This document shows, piece by piece, positions 24,130-37,700 of a DNA stretch of 64,000 bases. Source of the DNA: Baylisascaris procyonis. Its lineage: Eukaryota; Nematoda; Chromadorea; Rhabditida; Ascarididae. Where the stretch lies: NCBI GenBank assembly GCA_037389465.1, contig JAZARR010000105.1, positions 3,844,001 through 3,908,000 of the forward strand, written 5' to 3'. Within the stretch, counting starts at the first letter, position 1; every line of letters starts with the position of its first letter. Made by a program: the position numbers and the translations under genes. Below the pieces are notes generated by a model that ran no database searches, had not been told where the DNA came from, and was given only the letters and a program-made list of their open reading frames with translations.

Positions 24130-26860
24130 TTGTATCATGCTATATGCGAGAAAGGAATTTACAGGAACAGGAGTTAAAAGTGACAGGTAAAAGTTATGAA
24201 TCGCAATAGAAGTATGCTTACGTCGCGACAGTTATGAAACCATAAGGAAATAAGCATCTGCAGAAAAAGGACCGTACCACAGAAAAAAAAAGAGCTGCTG
24301 CCATCAGAAGGGAGCGATCACCTTTATCTCCTTATTGATTATCTGGTACTATGTGGACAAATCCTTGTAGTTTTCAAGTTATATAAGGTATTGAACGGTT
24401 TTACTGTAATGTCCTTGTTGAAGGCATATAATCACCTCTGTCACAATAAAAGGATGGAGGAACAGGTGCTATGAATCTGCTTCATTGTTACAAATCATGT
24501 CAAATTACACGGAGCTTCCGTTCTTCCTCAGCTGCATCACTGTTCGGTTATTTACAATCCTACCAATGCTTAGATCTCAAGAGTGAGTAACGTTAGCAAA
24601 AACACTTCTCAGAGTTGGAATAGATTCACTATAGGATTCAAAAATGCTTCATTTCGGTCTAGAATCACTTCAAAAAGGCGATTAAAACAGCATTTATTTG
24701 TTCTTTATAGGATTATTCATAAGTTGATGGATGTTAATTTCTCTAATTTCTTTAGATTTCCTTTAAACCGGTTGGTGCATAGAGATGGCTTTAAAATTTG
24801 CTCATTGAACAGAACTAATACAGGGAAATGTTGCTTTATGTGAGAGTAATATAGGTTTGGAGTGATCATCCATTTGAAATAGTCAATTTATGCCCTATTG
24901 AACAGTTTAGAGCACCACTTTAATGTACAACAGTCTTGAATATCCTTAATAAACAGTTGAAGTCTGCCTCAGATCATCGTAAGTTTGCGTCGTCAATTGT
25001 GCAGTATTACACAGCAATTTCAATGACGTCATTGTTTTACTTGTTTATTTCATTATTTTATTACTCTTTTTTTTTTCTTTTTCTTCTCTTCATGTTTCGT
25101 TAATTTGTGTGGCTTTTGTTTTCGTTATATTTGATATATGTAATGGATATGTTTATCTTATATATTTGGAATCACCCCTATCTCATTTCCTCAAACAAAG
25201 CGCTGAACGATCTGTTGAATGTGGGATATTTTTAGGTAAGAAAATTTACAGATCTTGGCGCAATCCTGGTGTTGACTACCACGGCGTTCAAATTGATCTA
25301 TAAGCTTATTGAACGATCGTTATTTCCGAAGTTGAATGCAACGCTTACAAAATATTGTCTCTTTTACGTTTGCTTCCCTCGTAAGTGCTTTTCATAGTTG
25401 GAGGGCCCATTGCCATTATCTGCTGCGAGTGGAACTCATGGCCATTGGACAAACACTTCCACTCTGCAGAGGAATTTTCGTGGAGCAGAAATTGCCGCTA
25501 AGTCACTTAAGGTCGTAAATTACATCAGCACTAAGAATGCTTACATCGTTTTATTTCCTACGCGAAGATCGTTGGAAATATGGAACAGTGTTACATTGGT
25601 TGGCGGCTCCCAAATGATTTCTCGAAGTCTTTACACCCGGGTGTCAGGATTCAATTCCGGTTAATGATTTCCACTTCAAGAACATTAGATTACCGCTGGA
25701 TTAAATTTAATCTCATTCTATGTTACAAAATTATGTGAACGGTTTTTGTGACACACTTTGAAACACTAAACTGCTGCCCTTTTTTCGCATTTCATTTCCT
25801 TTATTAACTCATTGCTTTAATTTCGTTTATTTCAGGAATATCTGTTTTCATCGAATTTCCTATTTCTAAGTGGCGTGGAACACTCAGAGTAAGAATGTGT
25901 ATGAAGTACGCAGCCTCTTACCGAAGTATTATGGGTTGTTTTGCTCATGTGGTGATTTGATTGGTTTTTTATTTTATTGTTTGTTTGCTTATTTTAAAAA
26001 GAACAGTTTCAGAAACGGTTAAGTGATAGACAGAGCAGATGAGTGGAAAGCTATATTTGCTTCGAACGATAGCATTTAGATGATGAGTGATGATTGAAAA
26101 CTTTATCATCGCATTCTTGCATCACAATCAGGTTTTATTAAGCAAAAGGAATAACTGGTGGTTATCAAGGCACTTATATGAACACATTTAAAGAGTTTTG
26201 TTGAAGTAGGCAATCAGACACATGACAAACTAGCTGCTGCTATAGATGCGTTTTAATTGGATGTTCTCTCTCGTGTACTTGAAGTAGCGCTTGAAAGAAC
26301 ACCTCAGGTGGAGCTTATTAACCAGTATGAGTGCTATTCATTAAAACTGTGCAGCGATAAGCCAATTTGAAGCTTGGGGTGGGTGTGATGGGCATTATGC
26401 ATTTCGTAATGTTCACATTTTTAGTGAATACATGGCGCAGTTAAGAGAATGGTGTTTTTATTTCGTCGGGCTCCTTCTTCGGTGCGCCAAGAGCGGGAAT
26501 CGCCATCACGGGAGCATAGCGGACACTGTCGTTCTCCCTGTAATTTCTTCCTTCATTATATTCATTGAAAATGTGCGTATATGTGTATATGTGTGAATGA
26601 ATACTGAAAATTGATCCAAATGCCGTTGCGAGTATCGATGTTCAATTTAAGAAGCAGTGGGCATTCCTCTCTAGCGCTTGACTCTATCCTCGAAAGATCA
26701 CTGTTGCTGTCATATGAATATTAAAATTAATGCAGTTATCAATGCCATAAAGTCCATCACTTTATCATTGTGAATAGTTTCTTCAGGCTGCGTTCTTGTA
26801 CATTTCGATAGCAATTTTGAAGTGATCCTCTTTTCAAAGAGTGATTATGCGTATAATAAG
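24130..26860. other. About 2.7 kb, no supported gene
   Basis: This lies between the RPC7-like 5' exons and the innexin A stop, and may contain the missing first RPC7 exon(s) on the minus strand. The plus-strand frames at 24583, 25109 and 25398 have poor coding character and no linked splice sites. Confidence 0.35.
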
Positions 26861-26868
26861 TGATCTAC

Positions 26869-29800
26869 TTACTTCTCGCCAACGAAGAACAGGTCGTAGA
26901 GACGACCGACGACAAGGCTGGTCACAATTTCGCCTGCATTTTGCACCATAAGACGCAGTACGAGCATTCCATCACCCCCGAGCTGACGTGCAAGTGCCTC
27001 CACTCGACGAGTCATTAGTTGTGTACGGGCATGCTGAATGCATTCGGTCGCTGCCAGTACTTCAGCTGAGGTAACTGTGATCGTTTTATTCCTCCATACT
27101 ATTGCGGAATTATTACGAACACTTCGGCAAGAGGAAGCAAGAACGGGAAAGCTTCTGGGTGCGTTAACAGTCAATTCTTTTCCCTACACCACTTCTGAAT
27201 GGCGCAAGAACTTTTCTACGAACATGGGAAAGCTTTCCTAAGAACACATTCCTCCTGTAAAATATAGCATCTACTAGCAACGCCGAACTACTTTTCAAAC
27301 ACGTTCTTCAAATCTCTGATATACACCGACGTTGGATTTCGACAAAGCCTAGAAACTTAATAAGATGGAAGTTTCGTTACCCCAAGAGTAATGAGTCCTT
27401 CAAGGAATTCATATCTAGACGATGGTGATGACATCACGTAAATCCAGTATATGAAATTAACGCATGTTGTGGTGAGTAGAATCAGAATCCACCACCAGAG
27501 GCCGAGGAAGATTTTCTCGTTGAACATGTTCGCCATAAGGACACATTGAATAGTGAAATGGTGGCGATGACCAATGTCCCGAACCTAGAAATCTTGAAGC
27601 TGAAACTCCATGTCGTTTTTGTCTTTTGTCAATAAACATTTAAACAATAAAAACATTTCCATTAGCAGCGTTACCGCGCTGCCACAACATTCACCAGACT
27701 CATTTTTCAACAAGTCTTTCCTCCTAAAATTTCAATCATACAAACACTTAAACCAAAATGAGAAGAACGGTGGCTGAGAGTGGCTTGTCATTAGGTATAA
27801 GGAAGAAAGGTGATTCAAAATGGTCGAAGGACTCTCAAGCATCTGATCAATCGGTACATCTAGAAGGGATGTGACAAAATTTTGTGGTCAAACGAAGATA
27901 ATCTCATATCTGATAAGCACCTTGAAGTCGCACATCGTCACACGAGGGAATAGTCCAGTAGTTTGCCATGAACGCTGTTCTAGCAATGCCTTCGTCAAGT
28001 CGTAGCCGCTTGAGCCAAGATATGCGGAAAGGATCATATGCTGAAGAGAGTCAAATTTATTCCATTCATAAAGAGACTTTTAAGGCATAGTGTTCTTGGA
28101 CTTTTGGGATGAGCGCGGCTCACGATCGCACTATTATATAGCACTAAATTTACCATTGGAATAGGAGATTTGATGTTCTTGGGTGGATTGGAACTGTAGC
28201 AGATCGTCAGTATTCATTGGAATCATGACAAAACTAGCATTATGATATGCCTATTTGTTTTTTTCTTAAAATGATGGTGCTTTTTCATATTCATCTTATT
28301 CAAAAATCTTTTACGTGATGCTTTAAACACTATTTGAAAAACATTCTGAAAGGGAACATCGCTTTCAGCACCGTAACTGCTTCTAAAAATGAAGGAAGTT
28401 GAGAGGAAGTTTGTAGAATTACCTGGACAAGTGCATTGCCAATGAAAAGGATCTTCGTCATAATGTAGACGCAGCTGAGATAAGAATTCGTCAATAACCT
28501 ACAATATGTTTAAGCAAAAATAATAAACACATAAAAAATAGCAAATAGCTAGATGTACCAAATGAGTTAGAAGCAGCAAAAAGAACAACGATAAAAAGTG
28601 ACTGTAATAAATGCACAATTACTTCAGAAGTGAAAAAAAAAATGATGTAATATTAAAAAACAGAGCTGGAAATGTGATGAAATGCTGAAAGCACACCGAG
28701 GAACGCGTAAGGGGATATGATGGCTAAAACGTACGACGATGTTGCCGTTAGATTTGCCTCACATGTGCACAACCTTTGCGGAAGTGACACCTCGAATATG
28801 CATGGGAACGTTGTAGTGGGCAATGCTAAATTCACTTTTGATGTAGACCTCACACAGCTGTGACGGCAACCATTGCGGATGAGCGTTACGCGATGCAAGA
28901 TGCATTCAATGCCACCTTAGGTAACAGTGCATTTTTTGAGGGGTTGTACGAACGTGTTATTCATAAACTTGCATATGCACATGCACATACGCATCAGTGT
29001 AAACCTGACCATTCAAGACAACGCAATTTAGAATGATGTGTGAGAGGATCAACGCCCTCTCCTTTGTGCGATCGTATGCAACACTGTTGTCTTCGCCAAA
29101 ACGTTTGCCATACGCGATTTCATAAAAGTGCTTTGATGCTGTCCTGTGATCCCAAAACGGGGTACAAAACGAATGTGAGATAATGAATTAAGCTGAGACA
29201 ATGTACCAAAGAAAAACTTGAAACGCTTGGAAGGCTTATGGCAATGGAGCATTCCGTAGAATTTAGGCAACTTCCGAAAATCTTGACAAAATTGGATGAC
29301 TTGTTCGTTCTGATCATTGAATAAATGAAACCGGAGCTAAAGAGGCGACAGTTGAACACGGCCGACGAGACTTTGGCCAGATCCCAGGGTGTGCTTGAGT
29401 TGGTTAGAAAGGACTCGCAAGAAGCGTTTGAGACATGACAAAAGAGGTAAGATCTCTTAATCAATGTAGAAGGGGATTATTCTGAGAGAGATAAAGGCCA
29501 GATCTAAATCAGGTATTTTCAGATCTATTAATAGTCCTTTCCGGTGGCTTTTGCATTGTATCTGGTACGTTTTGATAGCACATTGTACATCTGTGCACCC
29601 ATTGTCCCATCTGATCTGTTCAGCTCCACAGGAGCTAGGCATCTGAAAGTAATTGTGACAAAAATGAACTTCTTCGCGGCTGTTCCTTTCATGGATGAAT
29701 TTTGGGTCTATGCGTGAACAATAAGGCAAATTTCGTCTTTCTTGCATCGCCATTTCTCGTAATAAGAGGATCGGTTGTTTTCATAAAAAAAAAAGAATTT

Positions 29801-31744
29801 GAAAAACACGTTTTGTGTTAACCGTCTCTTTGGTAGGTCAACAGCAGCTACGAATGAAGGAGAATATGGAGGAAAATAGTCAGAATGCAAATTAAAGCAG
29901 TTCACCTCTGACCCATTCCAGTCAAACTTCTGCGTTTTGCGTTAATGCATCGCTTTCTTCTTTTTCCATCTAGCATTCATAGTTCTGATTGAGGAACACC
30001 AACGCATTCACTGATGGCAACTTCTCGCAGTCTATCGGAAATACGAGACAATTTATTAATTGCACATGAATGTAGCAAACCTAAATAAGAAGACGAATGG
30101 GTTGCTGTGTGTGATGCGTTGATGGATGTGTCTATGATGAAGTGCTCGCTCAAGATGTGCTGCCACCGCGTCGACGACATTGCTCACCTCGTTGGTGCTC
30201 GGATTTTTCTGAGCCGCCGTGCTTGCCATTGTAATCACTGCGCGTGTTTGAATGCCTGAATACATTAGCATTACAAGCTTTTCTATTCATTCCATTTAAA
30301 CTGCTTAACCACTCAACTTTCCACGCATAATTCTACGTTACCTCTTTACAAGTACACTTCCACAAGTTTGCACAAATTTGCATAATCCATAGCACTAACC
30401 AATCTATTATCGCGTTTTACAGCAGAAATATTCTCATAATTATGAGTGCTACTTTCCGGGTAAATCAAAAAGAATATTCAACAAGCGCTTACCTGACATC
30501 CAGTTGAGCATACGCCAGAATACATGTGGTCCTGTGAACATAAGAGCTTGCATCATAAGCATGAAAGGCACCCACTGCAAGAATCCGCTTTTCTATGTAA
30601 CTTTGATGGATTTGTTCACACAATTACATTAAGCAGCATTCATTTTCACCAGCCGTTATTTAGGTCATTCAAGCCATGAGGCTCGTACGGTCCTAGAAAC
30701 ACTCTTCATAGGCGCTTTTCACCTATGTTTATTACATTGCTCAGTTTAACATTCTTTCCATTTCTGCGGCATCCATTAAAGAGTTCAGCGGCTAAGCATT
30801 TCGACAACACTATATTTTAGGCAATAAAAACTCACCATGCATTCTGGTCAAAATATTAGACAATGCATTTTTGCTCTACTAAGCTTTTCTTTAGCACTGC
30901 AGCACCTTTTGTGCCCGTAAGTGGCGATTATCTTGGGTGTTCGCATGTGAATATCTATCAAGAAATCACTCTAAGTGGCTGTCATCTCTACGTAATAGCG
31001 AACGACAAGTGCCGATTTTCCTGTCCCATCAATTGAGTGCTGAAGTTCGAGTAGCTGAAGCGCACCATAACAACGGAAGCTTCTTGAAATGATGTCGCAC
31101 TAGTGACATCCCTTCTAATTGTATAGGAAAGAACCATTGATCGCAGCATATGCTCGCAAGTTAAGGGGCGTGTGCTTGTCCGCATGTCATTCACATGTGG
31201 TACCTATATGAATATAGGCAATCAGTGTCCTCTTGCGTACATGGCAATGAAAAACTCACCTGATAGTAAGTCAGTTCTCGTTCAGCTCGATGTCTGCTAC
31301 TCTGAGGAATCTTCTGGTCGAGTGGAACATAGTAAGTGTTCTCAACGAAGCAGTAATCTTCGGCATATTGTTCCCATCCTTTCTGCGAAGCTAATTCTGC
31401 TGGCAGCCAACACTGAATCGGTTTCCCACCATATTCCTGTAACGCTAATCATTTCAGCTCGTTTTCAGTTTAAAATCAATAAATTATGCAGAAAGATTTA
31501 ACCAAAGAATTAAATTATCTTAGACTTATCAAGAACATGCAACCAAAGAAATAATTTAATTCAATTCATTAACGGATGTTTCGAATAAATGAAATGCTTT
31601 GAGAAGGTCGCTTATCTTTGCAATAATCGTAAACGCAGCGGCCAGCAGAATGTAGCTGGTGACTCGATAGTTGAGACGGTCGATGAAATCCTCTTCGTAT
31701 CTTGGTTTCGTTATCGACTCGATCAGCTTGCCGAGACGATCCAT
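26869..31744 (-). CDS. Innexin A (gap-junction / hemichannel subunit)
   Basis: Eight exons: 31744-31616, 31436-31260, 30574-30493, 30255-30081, 28498-28423, 28040-27921, 27584-27381 and 27033-26869 (stop TAA). They sum to 1128 bases, in frame, 375 residues. Family marks in order: N-terminal ITKPRYEEDFIDRLNYR; first membrane helix ending AFTIIAK; extracellular loop 1 with PIQCW and EDYCFVENTYY; signature ERELTYYQWVPFMLMMQA; a cytoplasmic loop (about residues 116-175); a third helix in YLSCVYIMTKILFIGNALVQ; loop 2 with GLFPRVTMCDFKVRDIG and FTIQCVLMANMFNEKIF; a fourth helix; and a C-terminal LGGDGMLVLRLMVQNAGE. Both loops keep their two cysteines. Innexins form hexa- or octameric channels between invertebrate cells. 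I start at ATG 31744 because the frame further up has no ATG. The odd point is the exon 1 donor, which reads AAG|ATAAGC instead of GT. A GTAAGT overlapping the stop could add a 3' exon. Confidence 0.93.
31610..31618 (-). other. Non-canonical AT donor after innexin A exon 1
   Basis: Read on the minus strand, the junction is AAG|ATAAGC, where the family splice position and reading phase both require a donor. The next exon starts cleanly after TTACAG with EYGGKPIQCW. The match to a normal donor is good except for position +1. Confidence 0.5.
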
Positions 31745-31799
31745 CACAAGTATTGCCAATTGATGATTCTCTGAAACTCGCTTATTCTTCCTTGAACAC

Positions 31800-34700
31800 C
31801 AACGAGCACAGAACTAATCATTTATTAAACTAATGGAGAAATGCATATTCAGACATCCTTCGAGATTTTCCAGCAAGGGGCTTCTCTTGCAAAATAAACA
31901 TTTACGCGTAAATGATGCATACACCGTATGACTCGAATAGAAACTCCACAGTTTATAGTGGTCCGCTTCCCACCTAAGGGAATTGCGATGAGCAGGAAAA
32001 GGATTAGCTGAATTTGCTTCTCCACGCCCCGAAAGTCGCCGTGTTTTCTTGCCTCTAATTGGCCTCTGCCCTCGAATGGGAGGGACGAAATTTTCATACG
32101 ATCGCAACTTGTGATTACGAGGTCGCATAGCGACAATAAGGCCATTTTCCGAATCCGCGGTTTAAGTTCGTTCGAAGAAACATTTTAATATTCCGAAAAT
32201 AAAAAATAAAAAACGCAGTGCATTTCCTTCCTGGGAACTGCAAAGACCCCGTACCTCATTTTTTGTCTGGCCTTACGACTTTCTTTTTCATGTAGGAACT
32301 TTACCTCTATAGCAACACTGGAAGAGTGCTCGCACTTTTTTTGAATACAGGTACATGGGTACTGAAAAAAAAGATGCCGAGCCTTCCTTTTTAAGTTCAT
32401 CAGGTCGATATCTTTCCTTCACAGTTTCGCTCCCGTTCTCTTCCCTTTTTTTTGTTTCTCCGCATCCCTTTTCCACTATCCTTCACCAGCGTGCACTTTT
32501 CTGTGGAAGTAGAGCAATAATTTTTCAGTCAAGTGGTTAATGAAAGCGCCACATAGTGCAAAAATACACTCGCAGCAATGAACCAATAGCAATGTTTTTT
32601 ATGCAGAGAACGTCACATTTTTAATTATAGATTACTTTTCAAAGCTTAGTCATACAAACTACATCAACGAAAGGTTGAGGGTAAAAAGTAAGGATCTCAT
32701 TGAGACAAGGATTTTGCTGTGTATTTCATCGAGGAAGGAAGTGTTTAGAAATGGGAAAATATAATAGCATTCATGCAAAAAGCGGGTAGCTTATATTAGG
32801 CTAGAGGGACTTCAGTTCAACGCTATTGCTGTGCATTATACTTTCTTGCATATAAGCTTCTTGAGTAGAAGCTCTTCTGAAATGAAATCCAACATCAAAA
32901 AGTCATGAAAGCAGAATGCATTTCTTGAATATAGGTCAATCCTTGAGCAGGCTTAGGTTCAAGAATTCTCCGAATTGACCACTAATAAAGAGCCTTACAA
33001 TTTATAGCAGCAAGCGGCAACGTGCATCATCAACACCTTTTAGTTAAACGCTTCATTTTACAAGCAGATAGTACGTGAAAACTGAAGTCAGAAGGCAGTA
33101 GAATGAGAAGAACAAAGCCAACAAAAGTACAACTTTTCAGAACTCTTGTTTTTTTCTTGAAAAAAAGACACGCACGTGTAGGCAGAGAAGAGACGATGGT
33201 GCTTCTTACATTGTGTTGTGAAAAGCAACAATGGGGAGAGGTAGGGGAGGAAATTAGGGAGTGGCGGATGACCCATATCTTTAACAAAACTTCCCATATA
33301 AAAAAGCCAGAGCAGTTGCAGTTACGATGTGCCCAGCACAGGAAGCAGTGGGAAACTGCAACATAGCTGAATTTGAAAATCATCTACTAACATAGAGCTA
33401 GAGTTGGAGATAGCGAAAGAGTTGAGTAAATTTTAATTGTATCTGGTCACATGCGTTGCAGCTATGAGGAATATAGATGTGTAAGCCACAAGCTAATAAC
33501 ATGCTGTAGAATTTCCAATTGCCACGCTTCATATTACACACATCATTATTTTTAAAAGCCATTTATTAGAAGCTTTGTGCCTAAGAATGCTCACTGCAGA
33601 AGGTTCAAAAAAGCGAGAACCGTTTTGTGAAATTTTGTGTTTTTGACGTATGAAATCAAATTCATTCAGAGCGGTAGAGGAGAGCGAGCGAGACACCTAT
33701 TTTCGAGAACTTCTGCAATAACAGGGTTCTTTCATGATGGGGAGCAAACTTATCAAGAAGCGCTGCCGATGCGCATCTCTTCCTTAGACATACTATGAGA
33801 GACAACTCTATCAATCGCATATCGTTCACAATATAATAATAAGAGCTGAGGCACGAATTACCAAAATCCCACACTTTGTTGCTTGTTATTTCGACTTTTT
33901 CCCTTCATATTCGGCCTTTGTGCAGCCGTTCAAAACGTTCTCCATTGATATTAAAGGTGCACAGCTCGATTTGCAAATATATCCTGTTTTAGATGAGTGC
34001 AATAAATTGTTTCAGACTGCTCAATTGGCATTCAGGATGTCGTGGCTTAGGAGTTGTGTTGAAAGAAAAGCGTACCGTATGCCGACACGGCAGTGGAATT
34101 AGAGAAAAGAGCCATCGTAGTACTGCGCTCATTTAGCATAATGGAATTTTACGCTATGGAGGGAGCTGCTTATGAGAGGAATAGAAAGTTTCGAATGACA
34201 GATAAATTCAGCTGATTCTATCGATTGTGCTAGTAGCTTTAAAAATTTAAATCTCACAAACAATTGTAGAAGGAAGTGAATAGAAGCAATGGAACAATAA
34301 TGCATGAGGCAACTACAACATTGATGTAACTGCGACACAATCCGAAAATAACAGCAATAATATGGGATCTTCTTAAAGAAATAGAACGTAAAATTTGCGC
34401 TGAGATCTGTGGTCTCTTCGTTCATACATTTTTCGCCAGTTCTATGATACACCCTTCAGCAGTATAATATTTGATAATATCTCTTTTGGACGTCGCCTAC
34501 ATCTCTACTTTCATATATTTTTGCCTTAACCTTTAAAAACTCTGTGCCTTTAGTAGCTCGCGCCTTATTAGCATGCTGCATTTTTCATTTATACCAGACT
34601 CTATCCCCTTATCCATTATTTAGATGAAAACTTCGTTTTCCACGTCTTTTGAATGGATTAAAGCGAACTCCACAACGAACAGCATCAGTGATTATGCGGT

Positions 34701-37700
34701 TCAAAAAAGAATTATAGTGACGAGTAGAACAAGGAAAACTATCTCTTGCGTAGCTAGTGGAGCACTGGTCATCGCTTTGGGAAGTTTATATAACGATTTA
34801 ATGATATCGATGGCTCGAATAGACAGGGATGTATCGAATAGGAGCGACTGTCCGGGAGGGATGCGACTGCCATACCAGAAGCATAAAGAGACAAGTGATG
34901 CAAGCTGTTCATATGCGAACGCTGTTCGCCGATGATCGTTGTTCGCGATAACCGAGAACCGAGCATCTGTACGGTCCGTTCACACGCTGCTATATCTCTG
35001 ATGGGCGTTTTAAAAAATAAGATGTCGGCAAAAAGATGAATGTTGAAATGTCGGTAGGATGGGATGTGCCGAGCGGGTGCCTCAAGCACAGTCGTGGGTG
35101 CTGTGCATGCGTACTGCATTTGTTGCGTGTATGAAGAAGCAACGTCATTCTGACGCCAACATTGCCCCCGTTTTCTATTTCACGCTACCCATCTACATGT
35201 GTGTTTGATGTTCCTCTTTTAGCGCTTCATCAACTCATTGCTACAAATCGTTAATTGACCCAGTCTTCCATAATGCTCCTTACAATATCGTAAATTTCAC
35301 TTTGTTCACAGTTAAAGCTTATTGTCGTCGAATAGAATACAACGTGTCAGCAGCTTTTTGAGCCGTTCAGAAGTTATTGTTTTTGTTAAGTACGCAACAC
35401 GTTCTCGTCCAACATAATTTCTGTTGTCAAATCGAAATATGCTCTCAGTATTGAATCATTGTCGCTTTCATTCCCTTCAATGAGTTCATTACCTCAACGA
35501 AATATGGCACTAAGCAATGACAGCTCCTAAAAAATGAAATCCATTTGGCTCGAAACAAGTGTTCTGTTCTCAAAAAAGGCATTTGATTTAGAGCATTATA
35601 GTATGGGTTGTAGGCGTCTCTCTTTCATTTCACTCCTTGAAACACTTCTCGTGCAAATTGTACATGTGCCCGATATTTCCACTAATATAATTTGCGTAGA
35701 TTAAAAGCGCACTAAGATCGGTCGGTTCCGTTTTACATGTTTTCCTTGTTACAATTTCACCTCAACATTATTCTCGCTCACAATTTTTAGCCTAAATTTT
35801 CAGCCTACAAATCTGCAATCAGTCATAGATTATTCTTTAATACTAAGAAATTTCTGCAGTCAAAATATTATGAGTGGCTTTAATTGATTCAGTCGTCAGT
35901 GATAATTTTAGCTTGAGTAGAAAAAGTGCAGAAAGCGCTAAAAATTTAGCATCTTCAGTAAACTTCAGAATCTCTAAAGTCTTCCGTCTTTTCTATCTCT
36001 CGTTTATCATCATGCTGTGTCTCATCCTGGAAATCCAGTAATTTCCAGGCACTCCCAGTCCTCAATTAATTGGGTAGAAAAGAGGAACGGAAGTTGTTGT
36101 TCACGTATGGTGTATATATCGAACTCATCAACCCTTCGCTATGTGTATAAACGAGCACTAATAAACTTCCTGATGGTTATCGAGATTGCAGCCTCTCGAG
36201 GTACTTCTTAGTGTTTTGCATTTGAAAACTTTCAAAACAGAGAAGTTAGTAAAACTACATTTACATTCTATATACATCGAACTACGTTTAAATGAGAACA
36301 ATTCTTAAGTTAGGCTCGTCTTTGTAATTTAGACTCATTTTTCAGTTAGGTCTCTCTCTCACATCTCTCTAAGCTTCTAGTTTTACTGTCACACATGTGT
36401 GACGCATTTATTGAGGAAATCAACTTTGATGAAAATAGCAGAGAGCAGAGAATCTTGTTACAGAAGGCAGCGCAATTGCCTTTATGCATTTCATTAATCA
36501 GTCACTTTCATAAATTATTCATTGACGCTAAAATATGCTAAATAATGCGCTATTCAATTTACATAATACAATTTGATCAGTTAATAAATGGAAGGTAATT
36601 ATCTAGCACCTCTTGTTTATCTGTAATTTCTCTTAAATTTGATAGATCCACTTCAAATATGACATGAAAGGTCTACATTCAGTAAATTTTTAGAATTCTA
36701 CATCCATTGATTCCTCACTTTAAACTATCGGGCAAATAAGCAGACACAGACGTACACATAAACATACGCAATGTCAACATAATGCGCTTTGCAAGCGTAA
36801 ATCCGCAAAGGTATATAAAAATGTGTATTATTCGTGTATCGTGTTTCTAAAAATGCATCAGTGTTCTCCAAAAGTTCATTTAAGATGTAATTTGCGATAC
36901 AACGACTTTTGTATCTGTGTTTCTCATCGTAATGGAGAGGAGCACATCTCACAGCTGTGGTCTTATTACCGCCATCATTTCATCCCTAGTCCTCCGTTTT
37001 TGTGTACATGCATATTTCAGTTTGTCTCTCTCCGTCAGGCACTTTCAATTTAAAAACAGTTGAAGTTGAAATTTAATGCGTATAACCTACATCAATGCAT
37101 GATTTATACCAGCATTCGAATTCATTTATCTACATTGGGAGAAGTTATATAGTCATTAAAAGACGTCTAAAAATTTGCATACATCTTGCATCAATCCAGT
37201 TGCCTTTCACAGCATTTGAATCTCAAAAAATGAACGTTTTGTAGATTTATAGAGCGGTTGAACTAGCTGAATTTAGATGCATTACTCTACAGGTTTTATT
37301 CACTTAACTGCAATTTCTGGAATTGGTTAGTGTAGTTAGCAGAACAAAAACGCGTATCGTGTCATCTTCATTGATATACTTCTCTACTCGTTTTTTTTTC
37401 TTTTTTTGTTACGCGGCACAGCCACTGGTTCTGAAGGGTTGGTCCCGTATTGAGTCAGACGTTACGCTTTTTCGTCCACTTCAGTGACGTCATACAAAAT
37501 TTGCATCTACAGAGCTCGCTAAGTCGGCATCATCGTATACGTGCGTATACAAATTGTGCATGTGTCTGTCTAACTTGAAAAAAAAAACGGCTTAAATACT
37601 TTTAAAGTGCTAAAAGAAATTATGTGCATTTAACATCGGACTCTTTCTCATTTTGCGTTCATCGCTTCATGTAGAATCGTCTATCATGTATATATATTTT

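Noticed and set aside
34624..35119. Overlapping frames of 103 (+) and 116 (-) codons
   Set aside because: Opposite strands over the same bases, no motif, no splice partners.
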